From contig NZ_CP146963.1 in assembly GCF_037113525.1 (NCBI RefSeq), forward strand, positions 2,976,001 through 3,040,000: 64,000 nt of DNA. The letters run 5' to 3'. This stretch comes from Butyrivibrio fibrisolvens (lineage in GTDB: Bacteria; Bacillota; Clostridia; Lachnospirales; Lachnospiraceae). The notes beneath the pieces were generated by a model. It was not told the DNA's origin and made no database searches. It saw only the letters and a program-made list of their open reading frames with translations. The translations under genes were made by a program, and so were the position numbers. Positions 43,969-51,749 of this stretch are shown piece by piece (the stretch's first letter is position 1; each line of letters begins with the position of its first letter).

Positions 43969-44457
43969 TTACTCAGTAGTCTTAACAGCACCGTTCTGCA
44001 TGTAATTTGCAAAATCTGTACCACCATATTCTACATTAAGGCTTCCTTTATCATAAGTGAATTTTATTGTATATTCAGTCCATGCAGATGTGGATTTACA
44101 TTTTATATCAGCTTTTTCATCATATCCTGCTGCAGCAAGAGCTTTACCTAATACACCATCAGTTGGAGAAAATCCATCAGCATCAACTGTGACTGTATCT
44201 GTTGAAAATCCCTTAACTTCTGCACTATTTGCAGGATCTGCAAGGTATGTCTGAACAGCTGCAACAATGCTTGTAGCATTAGAAGCGTCTGTTGAATTTC
44301 TTGATCTTTCTACATACTGTAAGAACTGAGGTGCAAGTACAGCTACAAGGATAGCCATAATAGCGATTACGATAATAAGCTCAACAAGTGAAAAACCCTT
44401 GTTATCTTCCTGATTCTCTTCTGCGTTGTTTCTGTAATTACGAAGGAACTTGATCAT
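43969..44457 (-). CDS. pilA: Major type IV pilin PilA
   Basis: A 162-residue prepilin. The leader of 21 residues ends in Lys-Gly21, followed by FSLVE, with Glu at mature position 5, and a long hydrophobic helix ending APQFLQYVERS. The C-terminal globular domain (about 55-162) has no cysteine pair. It has its own strong promoter, a 200-nt structured leader and a terminator, as expected for the abundant structural subunit. pilC and pilB lie directly upstream on the same strand. Confidence 0.93.
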   Translation of the reverse strand: MIKFLRNYRNNAEENQEDNKGFSLVELIIVIAIMAILVAVLAPQFLQYVERSRNSTDASNATSIVAAVQTYLADPANSAEVKGFSTDTVTVDADGFSPTDGVLGKALAAAGYDEKADIKCKSTSAWTEYTIKFTYDKGSLNVEYGGTDFANYMQNGAVKTTE

Positions 44458-44655
44458 TTATTTTTCTCCTTTTCTCACAGCCTCATGCTGTAATCTGAAT
44501 CCGGCCCGTATAACTTCTTCGGGCTACTACCTTTTCTTACCAGGCACCACCTTGTGCCACCCACTATAAATTCCTACTGGAACCTTTGCAAAAATATCGG
44601 AAACATGAATTATCATATTTTCTATCATATTTTCAATATTTTTTGTCTTCGCGCA
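44458..44655 (-). promoter_or_regulatory. Structured 5' leader of pilA
   Basis: About 195 nt between the pilA promoter and its start. It can form hairpins GGCAC/GTGCC (about 44544-44559), GCCCG/CGGGC (about 44503-44524) and ACAGC/GCTGT just before the AAAAGGAG site. I looked for the conserved c-di-GMP class I and II motifs and did not find them. A stability or regulatory leader is likely. Confidence 0.55.
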
Positions 44656-44661
44656 TGATTT

Positions 44662-44690
44662 ATATTATTACCTCCCTTCCATTTTGTCAA
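44662..44690 (-). promoter_or_regulatory. pilA promoter
   Basis: On the minus strand, TTGACA (44690-44685), a 17-nt spacer, then TAATAT (44667-44662): close to the sigma-A consensus. Confidence 0.85.
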
Positions 44691-44731
44691 CACATTTTTT
44701 TGGAAACTTTTTGACGTTATACAGTTTACCG

Positions 44732-45943
44732 TTATAAATTATCCAACGACTGGTACATGGTAACCATCGGGGACATTACTGCCGCTATCAAGAAACCGAC
44801 AATTCCGGCAAGTACGATTATGATCATTGGTTCCATGGCTGCCATGAGGGCAGCAGTTGCGGATTCTACTTCCTGATCATAGTACTCTGCCAGCTTTTCA
44901 AGCATTTCATCCGTTGAACCGGACTCTTCACCTATTCTGATCATGTGATACATCATAGGTGGGAACATTTTGGTGTTTTCAAGGGCCAGGGACATTGGCT
45001 GACCTGCGATTACTGCATCTTTGGTCTCTGTCAGTGCATTTTTATATAGGACGTTGTCCATGGTCTTGGCGGTAATATCAAGTGAATCTACTATAGAAAC
45101 ACCTGAAGCAAAGAGGGTGGACATTGTTCTTGAAAGGTTGGAGCAGGCTTTTTTCTGGGTGAGGTCTCCTATTATAGGAAGCTTCATCTGTAGTCTGCCA
45201 AGTGTCAGCTGGCCAACAGGCGTTGAGCTGAACCATTTAAAAAAGATGATGATGGCTGCCGCTCCTGCCAGAAGCAGATACCACTTGGCTATTACAAAGT
45301 CACTCATCCTGACTACCAGCTTGGTAATAGCCGGGAGTTCTGTTCCTAGCTGATCAAACATATCTGTATAAGAAGGAATGACTACGACAAGCATTACGCC
45401 GACAACTGCTATTGCAACAAGCAAAACGATTATCGGGTAGACCATGGCTTTTTTGATCATGTCTTCGACCATGGCACTTTTCTCAAGCTGGACAGCCATT
45501 CTCTCAAAGGCCATATCCAGGTTACCGGAAGCTTCACCGGAACCTACTGTTGTAATAAGAAGATTCGGGAATATCTTCTTATGTTTTTCCATAGAAGTTG
45601 TCAGGGTCTCACCCTTTTCAATGTCTGTTACGATCTCCTTGATAGCACTTGCAAGCACCTTGTTTTCTGTCTGTTCGGAAAGGAGCTGCATGTTCTGAAT
45701 GATAGGAACGCCGGCTTTGGATATACTTACGAACTGGCGGCAGAACATAGCAAGTTCCTTGGTCTTGACTCCGCCTATTTCAAAGTTGATATCCTTGGTC
45801 AAAAGATTCTGACTTTCAACTTTAACAGGCGTCAGGCCCTTGATCTTAAGTTCTCTTATGACATAATCACGGCTATCGCCGTCCATACTGCCTTTGATCT
45901 GCTTACCGGAAGAATCAAAAGCAACGTATCCAAATGAAGCCAT
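44732..45943 (-). CDS. pilC: Type IV pilus platform protein PilC
   Basis: 403 residues of the GspF/PilC family, with two T2SSF domains (about 70-190 and 270-395) and three membrane helices (for example VYPIIVLLVAIAVVGVMLVV). Conserved segments include SKAGVPIIQNM and MIRIGEESGSTDEML. It forms the inner-membrane base that PilB turns to add pilin subunits. It lies between pilB and pilA. The start has an AAAGGA site 7 nt upstream. Confidence 0.95.
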   Translation of the reverse strand: MASFGYVAFDSSGKQIKGSMDGDSRDYVIRELKIKGLTPVKVESQNLLTKDINFEIGGVKTKELAMFCRQFVSISKAGVPIIQNMQLLSEQTENKVLASAIKEIVTDIEKGETLTTSMEKHKKIFPNLLITTVGSGEASGNLDMAFERMAVQLEKSAMVEDMIKKAMVYPIIVLLVAIAVVGVMLVVVIPSYTDMFDQLGTELPAITKLVVRMSDFVIAKWYLLLAGAAAIIIFFKWFSSTPVGQLTLGRLQMKLPIIGDLTQKKACSNLSRTMSTLFASGVSIVDSLDITAKTMDNVLYKNALTETKDAVIAGQPMSLALENTKMFPPMMYHMIRIGEESGSTDEMLEKLAEYYDQEVESATAALMAAMEPMIIIVLAGIVGFLIAAVMSPMVTMYQSLDNL

Positions 45944-45953
45944 GGCTGTCCTT

Positions 45954-46060
45954 TCTTTATTTACTCATGTGGACCTGAAGCATCTTGATGTTTCATTTAC
46001 TCATATACTCATGCGGACATGAAGCATCTTGATGTTTCATTTACTCATATACTCATGCTT
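45954..46060. repeat. 44-bp tandem repeat between pilB and pilC
   Basis: GAAGCATCTTGATGTTTCAT with flanking bases recurs at a 44-bp interval, starting at 45977 and 46021, with a further partial unit to about 46060. It includes short inverted parts (GAAGCATC/GATGTTTC). It fills the gap between the two assembly genes. Confidence 0.8.
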
Positions 46061-46101
46061 CATGTCTAGTGAGTGAATGTATCATGATACATTCAATCGC
46101 C

Positions 46102-47793
46102 TTATTCCTCGTAAGAAACCTTCTTCATCTCATCTACTGTAGATATGCCTTCAAGAACATATTTAGTGGCACTCATTCTAAGAGTCTTCATTCCCTCTTT
46201 TAGCGCCTGGTTCTTGATCTCATCAGCAGTTCCTTTTCTTTCTATAATAAGCTTAAGGTCATGAGTAACTTCCATGATCTCGTATACACCCGTTCGTCCG
46301 GCAAAGCCGGTATTAGCGCACTTAGGGCATCCCACCTTTTTATAGAGGGTAAGCGGCTCATTTTCAGGGACTCCAAGAAGCCTCTTTTCCTCAGCAGAAG
46401 CTTCATAGGCCTGCTTACAGTCAGGACACAGGCGCCTTATGAGACGCTGGGCGATGATTCCTATTACGGAATCCGCTATGAGATAGGCTTCAAGGCCCAT
46501 ATCCTCAAGTCTTGTTACAGTGCTGGCGGCAGAATTGGTATGAAGTGTTGATACTACAAGGTGACCTGTGATAGATGCCTGAACTGCAATAGATGCAGTC
46601 TCCTGGTCTCTTATCTCACCGATCATGATGATATCAGGGTCCTGACGCAGGATGGAACGAAGGGCCGATGCAAAAGAAAGCTCTGCCTTAGGATTTACCT
46701 GTACCTGATTGATTCCGTTGATATTGGCTTCGACAGGGTCTTCAACCGTTACGATATTAACGTCTTCTCTGTTAAGTTCGGAAAGCGCCGTGTAAAGGGT
46801 CGTTGACTTACCTGATCCTGTAGGTCCTGTAACGAGGAGGATTCCATTAGGATTGGATATGATCCTGTCAAAAACAGCCATTTCATCAGGGCGAAGTCCC
46901 AGCTGATCCTTACTTCTGTTAAGGGCAGATTTGGAGGCAAGTCGCATAACGACTTTTTCTCCATAAACCGTAGGAAGCGTAGATACACGGATATCATACT
47001 CAAGCTTATCGACTATCTGCGTCATACGTCCGTCAAGAGGTTTCCTCTTTTCAGAAATATCCATTCCACTGACGATCTTGATACGTGTAACTATGGCACC
47101 AAGAAGGTTATTGTTATAAACAGCTCTTTCATACAGGGCACCGTCAATTCTGAACCTGATACGCAGATTCCTTGGACCTGGTTCAATGTGAATATCAGAT
47201 GCACGCTGACGAACAGCCGATTCGATCATTGTAGTAACAAGCTGTACGATAGGAGAATTGGTAACTTCTGCATTCTCCTGCAAAGATTCTTCCTGAACAT
47301 GAGTTCTTTCTCTTGCGTACTGCTCTGCTGCATCCTTGAGATCTGTATTGCCATAATACTTATCAAGGGCCAGCATGATACTCTGGGATGTTGACAGAAC
47401 CGGCTCAATGGACAGATTGGTAACGATACCGATATCATCGATCGCTACCGTATCCATAGGGTCTGACATTGCCAGATGCAGTGTATTGGGCGCACCAGGC
47501 TTATATTCAAATGGTAATACCTTGTGTTTTCTCAGAATCTGGGCTGGTACCATGTTAAGGATATCATCAGGGATCTCGATAACCTGAAGATTGACGATAC
47601 CAAGTCCAAGCTGACGGCTTAGTGCTGTGGCAAGCTGTTCACCGGTAACAAAACCGTTCTCAACAAGCAGCTCACCAAGACGCTTACCACTACTTTTTTG
47701 AAGTGCAAGCGCTTCGTCAAGTTTTTCCTGTGTTATGAAGTTTTCATTTAAAAGACATTCGCCGATCCTGATACGTTTTCTAGTGAAGGCCAT
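46102..47793 (-). CDS. pilB: Type IV pilus assembly ATPase PilB
   Basis: 563 residues of the GspE/PilB family. The N-terminal MshEN-type domain (about 1-150) contains RLGELLVENGFVTGEQLATA; such domains bind c-di-GMP in related ATPases. The motor has Walker A GPTGSGKST near residue 324, the Asp box, Walker B IGEIRD, and a His box (STLHTNSA). A CPDC/CPKC zinc motif lies near 456. It powers pilus extension. No PilT is seen in the window. GGAGG lies 8 nt before ATG, and a promoter is 45 nt further upstream. Confidence 0.95.
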   Translation of the reverse strand: MAFTRKRIRIGECLLNENFITQEKLDEALALQKSSGKRLGELLVENGFVTGEQLATALSRQLGLGIVNLQVIEIPDDILNMVPAQILRKHKVLPFEYKPGAPNTLHLAMSDPMDTVAIDDIGIVTNLSIEPVLSTSQSIMLALDKYYGNTDLKDAAEQYARERTHVQEESLQENAEVTNSPIVQLVTTMIESAVRQRASDIHIEPGPRNLRIRFRIDGALYERAVYNNNLLGAIVTRIKIVSGMDISEKRKPLDGRMTQIVDKLEYDIRVSTLPTVYGEKVVMRLASKSALNRSKDQLGLRPDEMAVFDRIISNPNGILLVTGPTGSGKSTTLYTALSELNREDVNIVTVEDPVEANINGINQVQVNPKAELSFASALRSILRQDPDIIMIGEIRDQETASIAVQASITGHLVVSTLHTNSAASTVTRLEDMGLEAYLIADSVIGIIAQRLIRRLCPDCKQAYEASAEEKRLLGVPENEPLTLYKKVGCPKCANTGFAGRTGVYEIMEVTHDLKLIIERKGTADEIKNQALKEGMKTLRMSATKYVLEGISTVDEMKKVSYEE

Positions 47794-47838
47794 GAATTAT
47801 CCTCCATACCGCATTACGACTGAATCCACGCTTAAATC

Positions 47839-47868
47839 ATATTAAGGTTTTTCTTTCGACTAATGCAA
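47839..47868 (-). promoter_or_regulatory. Candidate pilB promoter
   Basis: On the minus strand, TTGCAT (47868-47863), an 18-nt spacer, then TAATAT (47844-47839), about 45 nt upstream of pilB. Confidence 0.55.
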
Positions 47869-47923
47869 AAAACTCTAATATCTATATCGGCATCGCTTCC
47901 TAAAATCTTGAACATATCCAAGG

Positions 47924-47988
47924 TAAAAATAAAAAGCCTTCCGTAAAATTTTAGGCGAAACCCCTTCGGACTTGCCTGTACCGGAAGT
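47924..47988 (-). terminator. T-rich hairpin upstream of pilB
   Basis: On the minus strand, CTTCCG-GTAC-AGGC pairs with GCCT-TTTAC-CGGAAG, followed by CTTTTTATTTTT. It would stop transcripts arriving from the GGDEF gene or act as an attenuator. Together with the next hairpin it occupies most of the 345-bp gap before pilB. Confidence 0.6.
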
Positions 47989-48030
47989 TCATAAATGTTT
48001 TTCGTATATTCTTATTGTTTTACTAAAAAC

Positions 48031-48134
48031 GTCCCATAAAAATGAACCGCAACCACAAGATTTTTGCAGGGCAGACAGTATATAGATCATTACCACTGCA
48101 AAGACTTTGTGGATGCGGTCCGTTCATAAGGGAC
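48031..48134 (-). terminator. Long multi-stem terminator after the GGDEF gene
   Basis: A 104-nt nested hairpin: GTCCC/GGGAC, ATGAAC/GTTCAT, CCGCA-CCACAA/TTGTGG-TGCGG, and TTTGCAG/CTGCAAA, with GTTTTTAG after it on the minus strand. It begins 5 nt after the GGDEF gene stop. Unusually large for a terminator. Confidence 0.75.
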
Positions 48135-48138
48135 TTTT

Positions 48139-49341
48139 TCAGCCTTCTTTAGATTCAAGGAGTTTCTTGACATACTCGGAAGCTGTCATGGTTCTCTTAT
48201 TCTTTTTTGTATATAGGGCTTCGTCGGCCTTAGCCAGCACTTCTTCGTATGTCAGATCATTGGAAGTACATTTGAATATACCTATACTAAAATAAAGATC
48301 ATATCCAAGATCACTTATGTTACTAAGTTCCCCCGTCAGAGCTTCTTTGAAGCCATCTATAAGCCTGGGGTCTTTACCTGCTATAACGAATTCGTCTCCG
48401 CCCCATCTTCCTGCAAGAGCATTTTGAGGAGCTACTACTTTTTTTAACGCCTTGGAGAATACTATAAGAGCCTTATCGCCCTCGTCATGCCCCAGTGTAT
48501 CATTGATACTCTTAAAGAAATCCATATCCACCATGATCACTGATAGAGGCTCTTGTATACTGCAGTTTATTAACTCTTCATTGATGAATTCTGTGATGCG
48601 TCTTCTGTTGTTGAGCTTAGTCAGGGCATCTGTATATATCTGAGAATCCTGGAGTTCTACAAAGAGTTTTAATACAACAGGAAGCATGCACACTTCGATT
48701 GCGGGCAGGTCCATCATCATTCCTATTATCCCTCCGCTTATGGTGAAGAAGATGATGAATACGATCTGCATTGCATATTTCTTTTTATCAGTCTTGGTAC
48801 TGGCTCTCTTCCACTGCCTTAAGGATATGATCGTCGCAGCTATAAGATATATGTAGTCCATAGACAGTATGAACAATACTGTAGGTTTGGATATCAGTTT
48901 GAAGTCCCGGAATTCAAAAAGGAATCTGTTAAGAGGGGTGAGCAGCAATATAAGACATATAAAAAACGGGATATGAAGTATCAGGCTATCAATTATTAGC
49001 TGCCTCTTAGTACGATGTTTAGTCAGTACATTATTTCCATAATATACGTGCAAAAACCAGAAAAAGCATGACGATGTCATGGCCATCATACCAAGGCTTG
49101 TTGTAAAAAGAATAAAAAACTTAGGGAAAGTCCTGTAGAAGCTATCTCCCATAACAAGTCGCAGGTCTATAAGTGCGTACAGCATAAACGATAAGAGCAT
49201 TCCGCGAAATGCTCTTACTTCTCTCTTGTTACCTATATTCTCATTGGTCTTATTGAACAAGATGACCATATTGACAATAGATAAAATAAGCAGTAGCAAT
49301 ATAAATGGCCGCAGCTGCACCTCTATAGGAATATCTACCAT
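48139..49341 (-). CDS. Membrane diguanylate cyclase
   Basis: 400 residues. About seven membrane helices occupy residues 10-225. A C-terminal GGDEF domain (about 235-395) has an intact WGGDEF near 310 and the TDALTKLNNR and DMDFFKSIND motifs. The RxxD inhibitory site reads PQNA, so feedback inhibition is probably absent. It starts 5 nt after the small upstream gene ends, in one operon. It is upstream of pilB on the same strand, separated by two terminator-like hairpins. It likely makes c-di-GMP near the pilus genes. Confidence 0.9.
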   Translation of the reverse strand: MVDIPIEVQLRPFILLLLILSIVNMVILFNKTNENIGNKREVRAFRGMLLSFMLYALIDLRLVMGDSFYRTFPKFFILFTTSLGMMAMTSSCFFWFLHVYYGNNVLTKHRTKRQLIIDSLILHIPFFICLILLLTPLNRFLFEFRDFKLISKPTVLFILSMDYIYLIAATIISLRQWKRASTKTDKKKYAMQIVFIIFFTISGGIIGMMMDLPAIEVCMLPVVLKLFVELQDSQIYTDALTKLNNRRRITEFINEELINCSIQEPLSVIMVDMDFFKSINDTLGHDEGDKALIVFSKALKKVVAPQNALAGRWGGDEFVIAGKDPRLIDGFKEALTGELSNISDLGYDLYFSIGIFKCTSNDLTYEEVLAKADEALYTKKNKRTMTASEYVKKLLESKEG

Positions 49342-49345
49342 GATC

Positions 49346-49639
49346 TTACCAACCTATTGTAATATTCTGGGGTTCACTGTTATGGATCTCGCCCTTGCGA
49401 CAGCGGAATATGACGCCATTCTTGATATATATAAGCTGATGATCGTTCATGGCCTTGGCCAGTTCATCTACAAACTGCTCATATTTGGTCTCGGTCATGG
49501 GAACGATGTAGTCGTGATGCTCATGTTCAGTTGATATAACGGCCGTTTTGTAGCGGTTATCATATCTTATGCCTCTGAATTCACAGATCTCGGTCGTTGT
49601 CTTTTCGGTATTGTCCTGACATGACATGCAGATAAACAT
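49346..49639 (-). CDS. Small conserved-looking protein of unknown function
   Basis: The start is ATG 49639, with GGAGGG 5 nt upstream; an upstream in-frame start at 49687 has no such site. This gives 97 residues, beginning MFICMSC with one CxxC pair. No family recognised. It has a C-terminal LIYIKNGVIFRCRKGE segment. It is 4 nt before the GGDEF gene and therefore part of its operon. A small regulator or partner of the cyclase is possible but unsupported. Confidence 0.7.
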   Translation of the reverse strand: MFICMSCQDNTEKTTTEICEFRGIRYDNRYKTAVISTEHEHHDYIVPMTETKYEQFVDELAKAMNDHQLIYIKNGVIFRCRKGEIHNSEPQNITIGW

Positions 49640-49748
49640 ATGCCCTCCTGCCGTATTACGGCCATAGCGTAGCGATTTAGCTACCAAAGAACAATTATCA
49701 ACTTTTATTATAGCAAATTATCGATATTATGGAAACTTTTAGCAGCAC

Positions 49749-50097
49749 AAACTTCGGGGGGATAAAATGGGTCGCATGCCGAAGATTCCTGGGAGGGATA
49801 GTTGGTAAATGGTTTCTGCGTCATGAAAGTTTTATAAATTCAAGGCATGATATCTGGAGATTAATATTCCAGGGGCCGAAACTGCAGGACGTAGTTACGA
49901 CATGTTTAGAAGTTCATGGATGAACTTCTATGTCGGGAACTCGCTTCGCTCAAACATGCGGCCCCTAAGCGGAATATTATTCTCCATCTATCAAGCTCTT
50001 GAATTTTTATAAACTTTCAAAAGACGCAGAAATCATTTACCAACTATCCCTCCCAGGAATCTTCAAGGTATCGGCATTATTTTATAGGGGCGAAGTT
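49749..50097 (+). ncRNA. Long covarying hairpin element, copy 3, with apical insertion
   Basis: A 349-nt member of the family seen at 31884 and 43225. The outer stem pairs AACTTCG and ATAAAAT with ATTTTAT and CGAAGTT. The main stem is 49781-49822 with 50023-50064 (42 bp, one G-T pair). The apex is closed by GGGGCC/GGCCCC and carries the shared 19-base motif at 49938-49956. An extra 54-nt insertion (about 49884-49937), flanked by AACT, forms its own hairpin CGACAT...AGAAGTTCAT / ATGAACTTCT ATGTCG. It lies between divergent genes. Confidence 0.75.
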
Positions 50098-50300
50098 ATG
50101 TGTGTATTTTCTACATTGATTATTTTAGATATTCAGAATGATCAAGGCTGATAGGGTTGTCGATTATAGTAGCTAATAGTCGAAACATGCGAATAAAAAT
50201 GGTAAACTAAATTTAGATTAAATGATTCTAAATCATCTTAAAAAGGGTGTGGCAAACATCGCTACGCTTCTATGTGCCTATGGGAGGCTTGAGGGTTATC

Positions 50301-51506
50301 GTGAAGAAGAAAGATTCCAAGAATAAAAATTTAAAGTTTAGAAATAGAGTCTTTAGGATGATATCGGTTGGTGTTGTCGATGAGCCGATTAATCAGATGT
50401 ACGATATTATTAGTATATCTGCTCTTATACTGAATCTGGGTGCGGCTATCATGGCGACATTTGATGATCTTCAGGCTAAATATGGTGGGATTTTTCAGAT
50501 AATTGAAGTTATAACTGTAGCTTTCTTTGCTATAGATTTTATATTAAGAGTATATACGGCTAAATGCCATTTTCCGGAGAAAACGGAATTTGGGGCTATT
50601 AAAAAGTATATTTTTTCTTTGGATGGTATAGTTGATATACTCTCGTTCCTACCATACTATCTGCCGTTTATGTTCCCGAGTGGGGCTGCTGCCTTTAAGA
50701 TGTTCAGGGTGGCAAGAATCTTGAGACTGTTCAGAATCAATGCTTATTATGACTCACTTAATGTCATAACTGACGTTATTAAGAGTAAGAGTCAGCAGCT
50801 TATGTCTTCTGTTTTTATTATCATAGTTCTTATGATAGGTTCAAGTCTTTGCATGTATTCGATCGAGCATGATGCGCAGCCGGAGGTCTTCACTAATGCT
50901 TTCTCGGGTATCTGGTGGTCGATGTCTACACTTCTGACTGTGGGATATGGTGATATATATCCTATAACTGCGATGGGGAAGTTCTTTGGTATCATAATTG
51001 CTTTTCTGGGGGTTGGTATTGTTGCTATCCCTACTGGTATCATAAGTGCAGGATTCGTTGAACAGTATACGCATTTGGCTACAGTTGGTTCATCTACAGA
51101 TACAGAGCTTAACTTTATTCAGGTTAAGATAGGCGATACTGATGCCTGGAGCGGCAAGAGCATAAGGGAGCTTAAACTTCCTGAAAATATCATAATCGCT
51201 GCTCTTCACAGAAATAATAAAACTATTATTCCCAAAGGAAATACACAGATTCAGGAAGGCGACCAGATTGTCCTTGGCTCTGAACCGCTTCAAAAGGACA
51301 AGTTCATTAACTTTAAGGAAATGAAGCTTGAGTATGGACATTCATGGATTGGCCAGAGGATAGATGAACTGGATATCTCAAGACAGACGCTGATTGTCAT
51401 GATAAGACGTGGGAATAAACCTATAGTACCGAGAGGAAATCTGATACTTGCGGAAGGGGATATCATATTCCTTTATAGTGAGACTAAGGCGGGGATTGAT
51501 CTGTAA
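50301..51506 (+). CDS. Voltage-gated potassium channel with two TrkA-C domains
   Basis: I prefer the GTG at 50301 (GAGGG 5 nt upstream) over an in-frame GTG at 50247. It has 401 residues. Six membrane helices include an S4 with regular arginines (FKMFRVARILRLFRI) and a pore with the K+ filter TVGYGD near 213. Two TrkA-C/RCK_C ligand-binding domains follow (about 275-335 and 345-398), each with a PxGN.xxxEGD pattern. It should be a K+ channel gated by voltage and a cytoplasmic ligand. TrkA-C domains in Firmicutes often bind cyclic dinucleotides, notably c-di-AMP; binding here is inference. A terminator follows. Confidence 0.88.
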   Translation: MKKKDSKNKNLKFRNRVFRMISVGVVDEPINQMYDIISISALILNLGAAIMATFDDLQAKYGGIFQIIEVITVAFFAIDFILRVYTAKCHFPEKTEFGAIKKYIFSLDGIVDILSFLPYYLPFMFPSGAAAFKMFRVARILRLFRINAYYDSLNVITDVIKSKSQQLMSSVFIIIVLMIGSSLCMYSIEHDAQPEVFTNAFSGIWWSMSTLLTVGYGDIYPITAMGKFFGIIIAFLGVGIVAIPTGIISAGFVEQYTHLATVGSSTDTELNFIQVKIGDTDAWSGKSIRELKLPENIIIAALHRNNKTIIPKGNTQIQEGDQIVLGSEPLQKDKFINFKEMKLEYGHSWIGQRIDELDISRQTLIVMIRRGNKPIVPRGNLILAEGDIIFLYSETKAGIDL

Positions 51507-51531
51507 ACAGACTCATCTAAATGCACTTTTT

Positions 51532-51566
51532 AAAAAATCGTCCATTTCTGTGGGCGATTTTTTTTA
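51532..51566 (+). terminator. Terminator of the potassium channel gene
   Basis: AAAAAATCGTCC, a short loop, GGGCGATTTTTTTT, starting 26 nt after the stop. Confidence 0.88.
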
Positions 51567-51749
51567 CTGAAGAAATCCTAAAAAATCGTTGTAAATCTTA
51601 TATTTATCTGATATGATTGTTTTCGGTTTAAAAATCTGGCAACTTTTCTGTAGCCAAACATCTTCGAACCATCATTGGCCAATCGCCAATTATTTCCTAC
51701 AGCAGCTTGCAAGCATTGTAGAACAAACGAAAGGAAACACTGATTTTTT

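Noticed and set aside
44458..44655. c-di-GMP riboswitch upstream of pilA.
   Set aside because: The conserved sequence blocks of class I and class II aptamers are not present; only simple hairpins are seen.
47800..48000. c-di-GMP riboswitch upstream of pilB.
   Set aside because: The CCGAAGGGG and GGTTTCGCC portions looked similar at first, but the order and spacing of the aptamer motifs do not match. A terminator hairpin explains the region.
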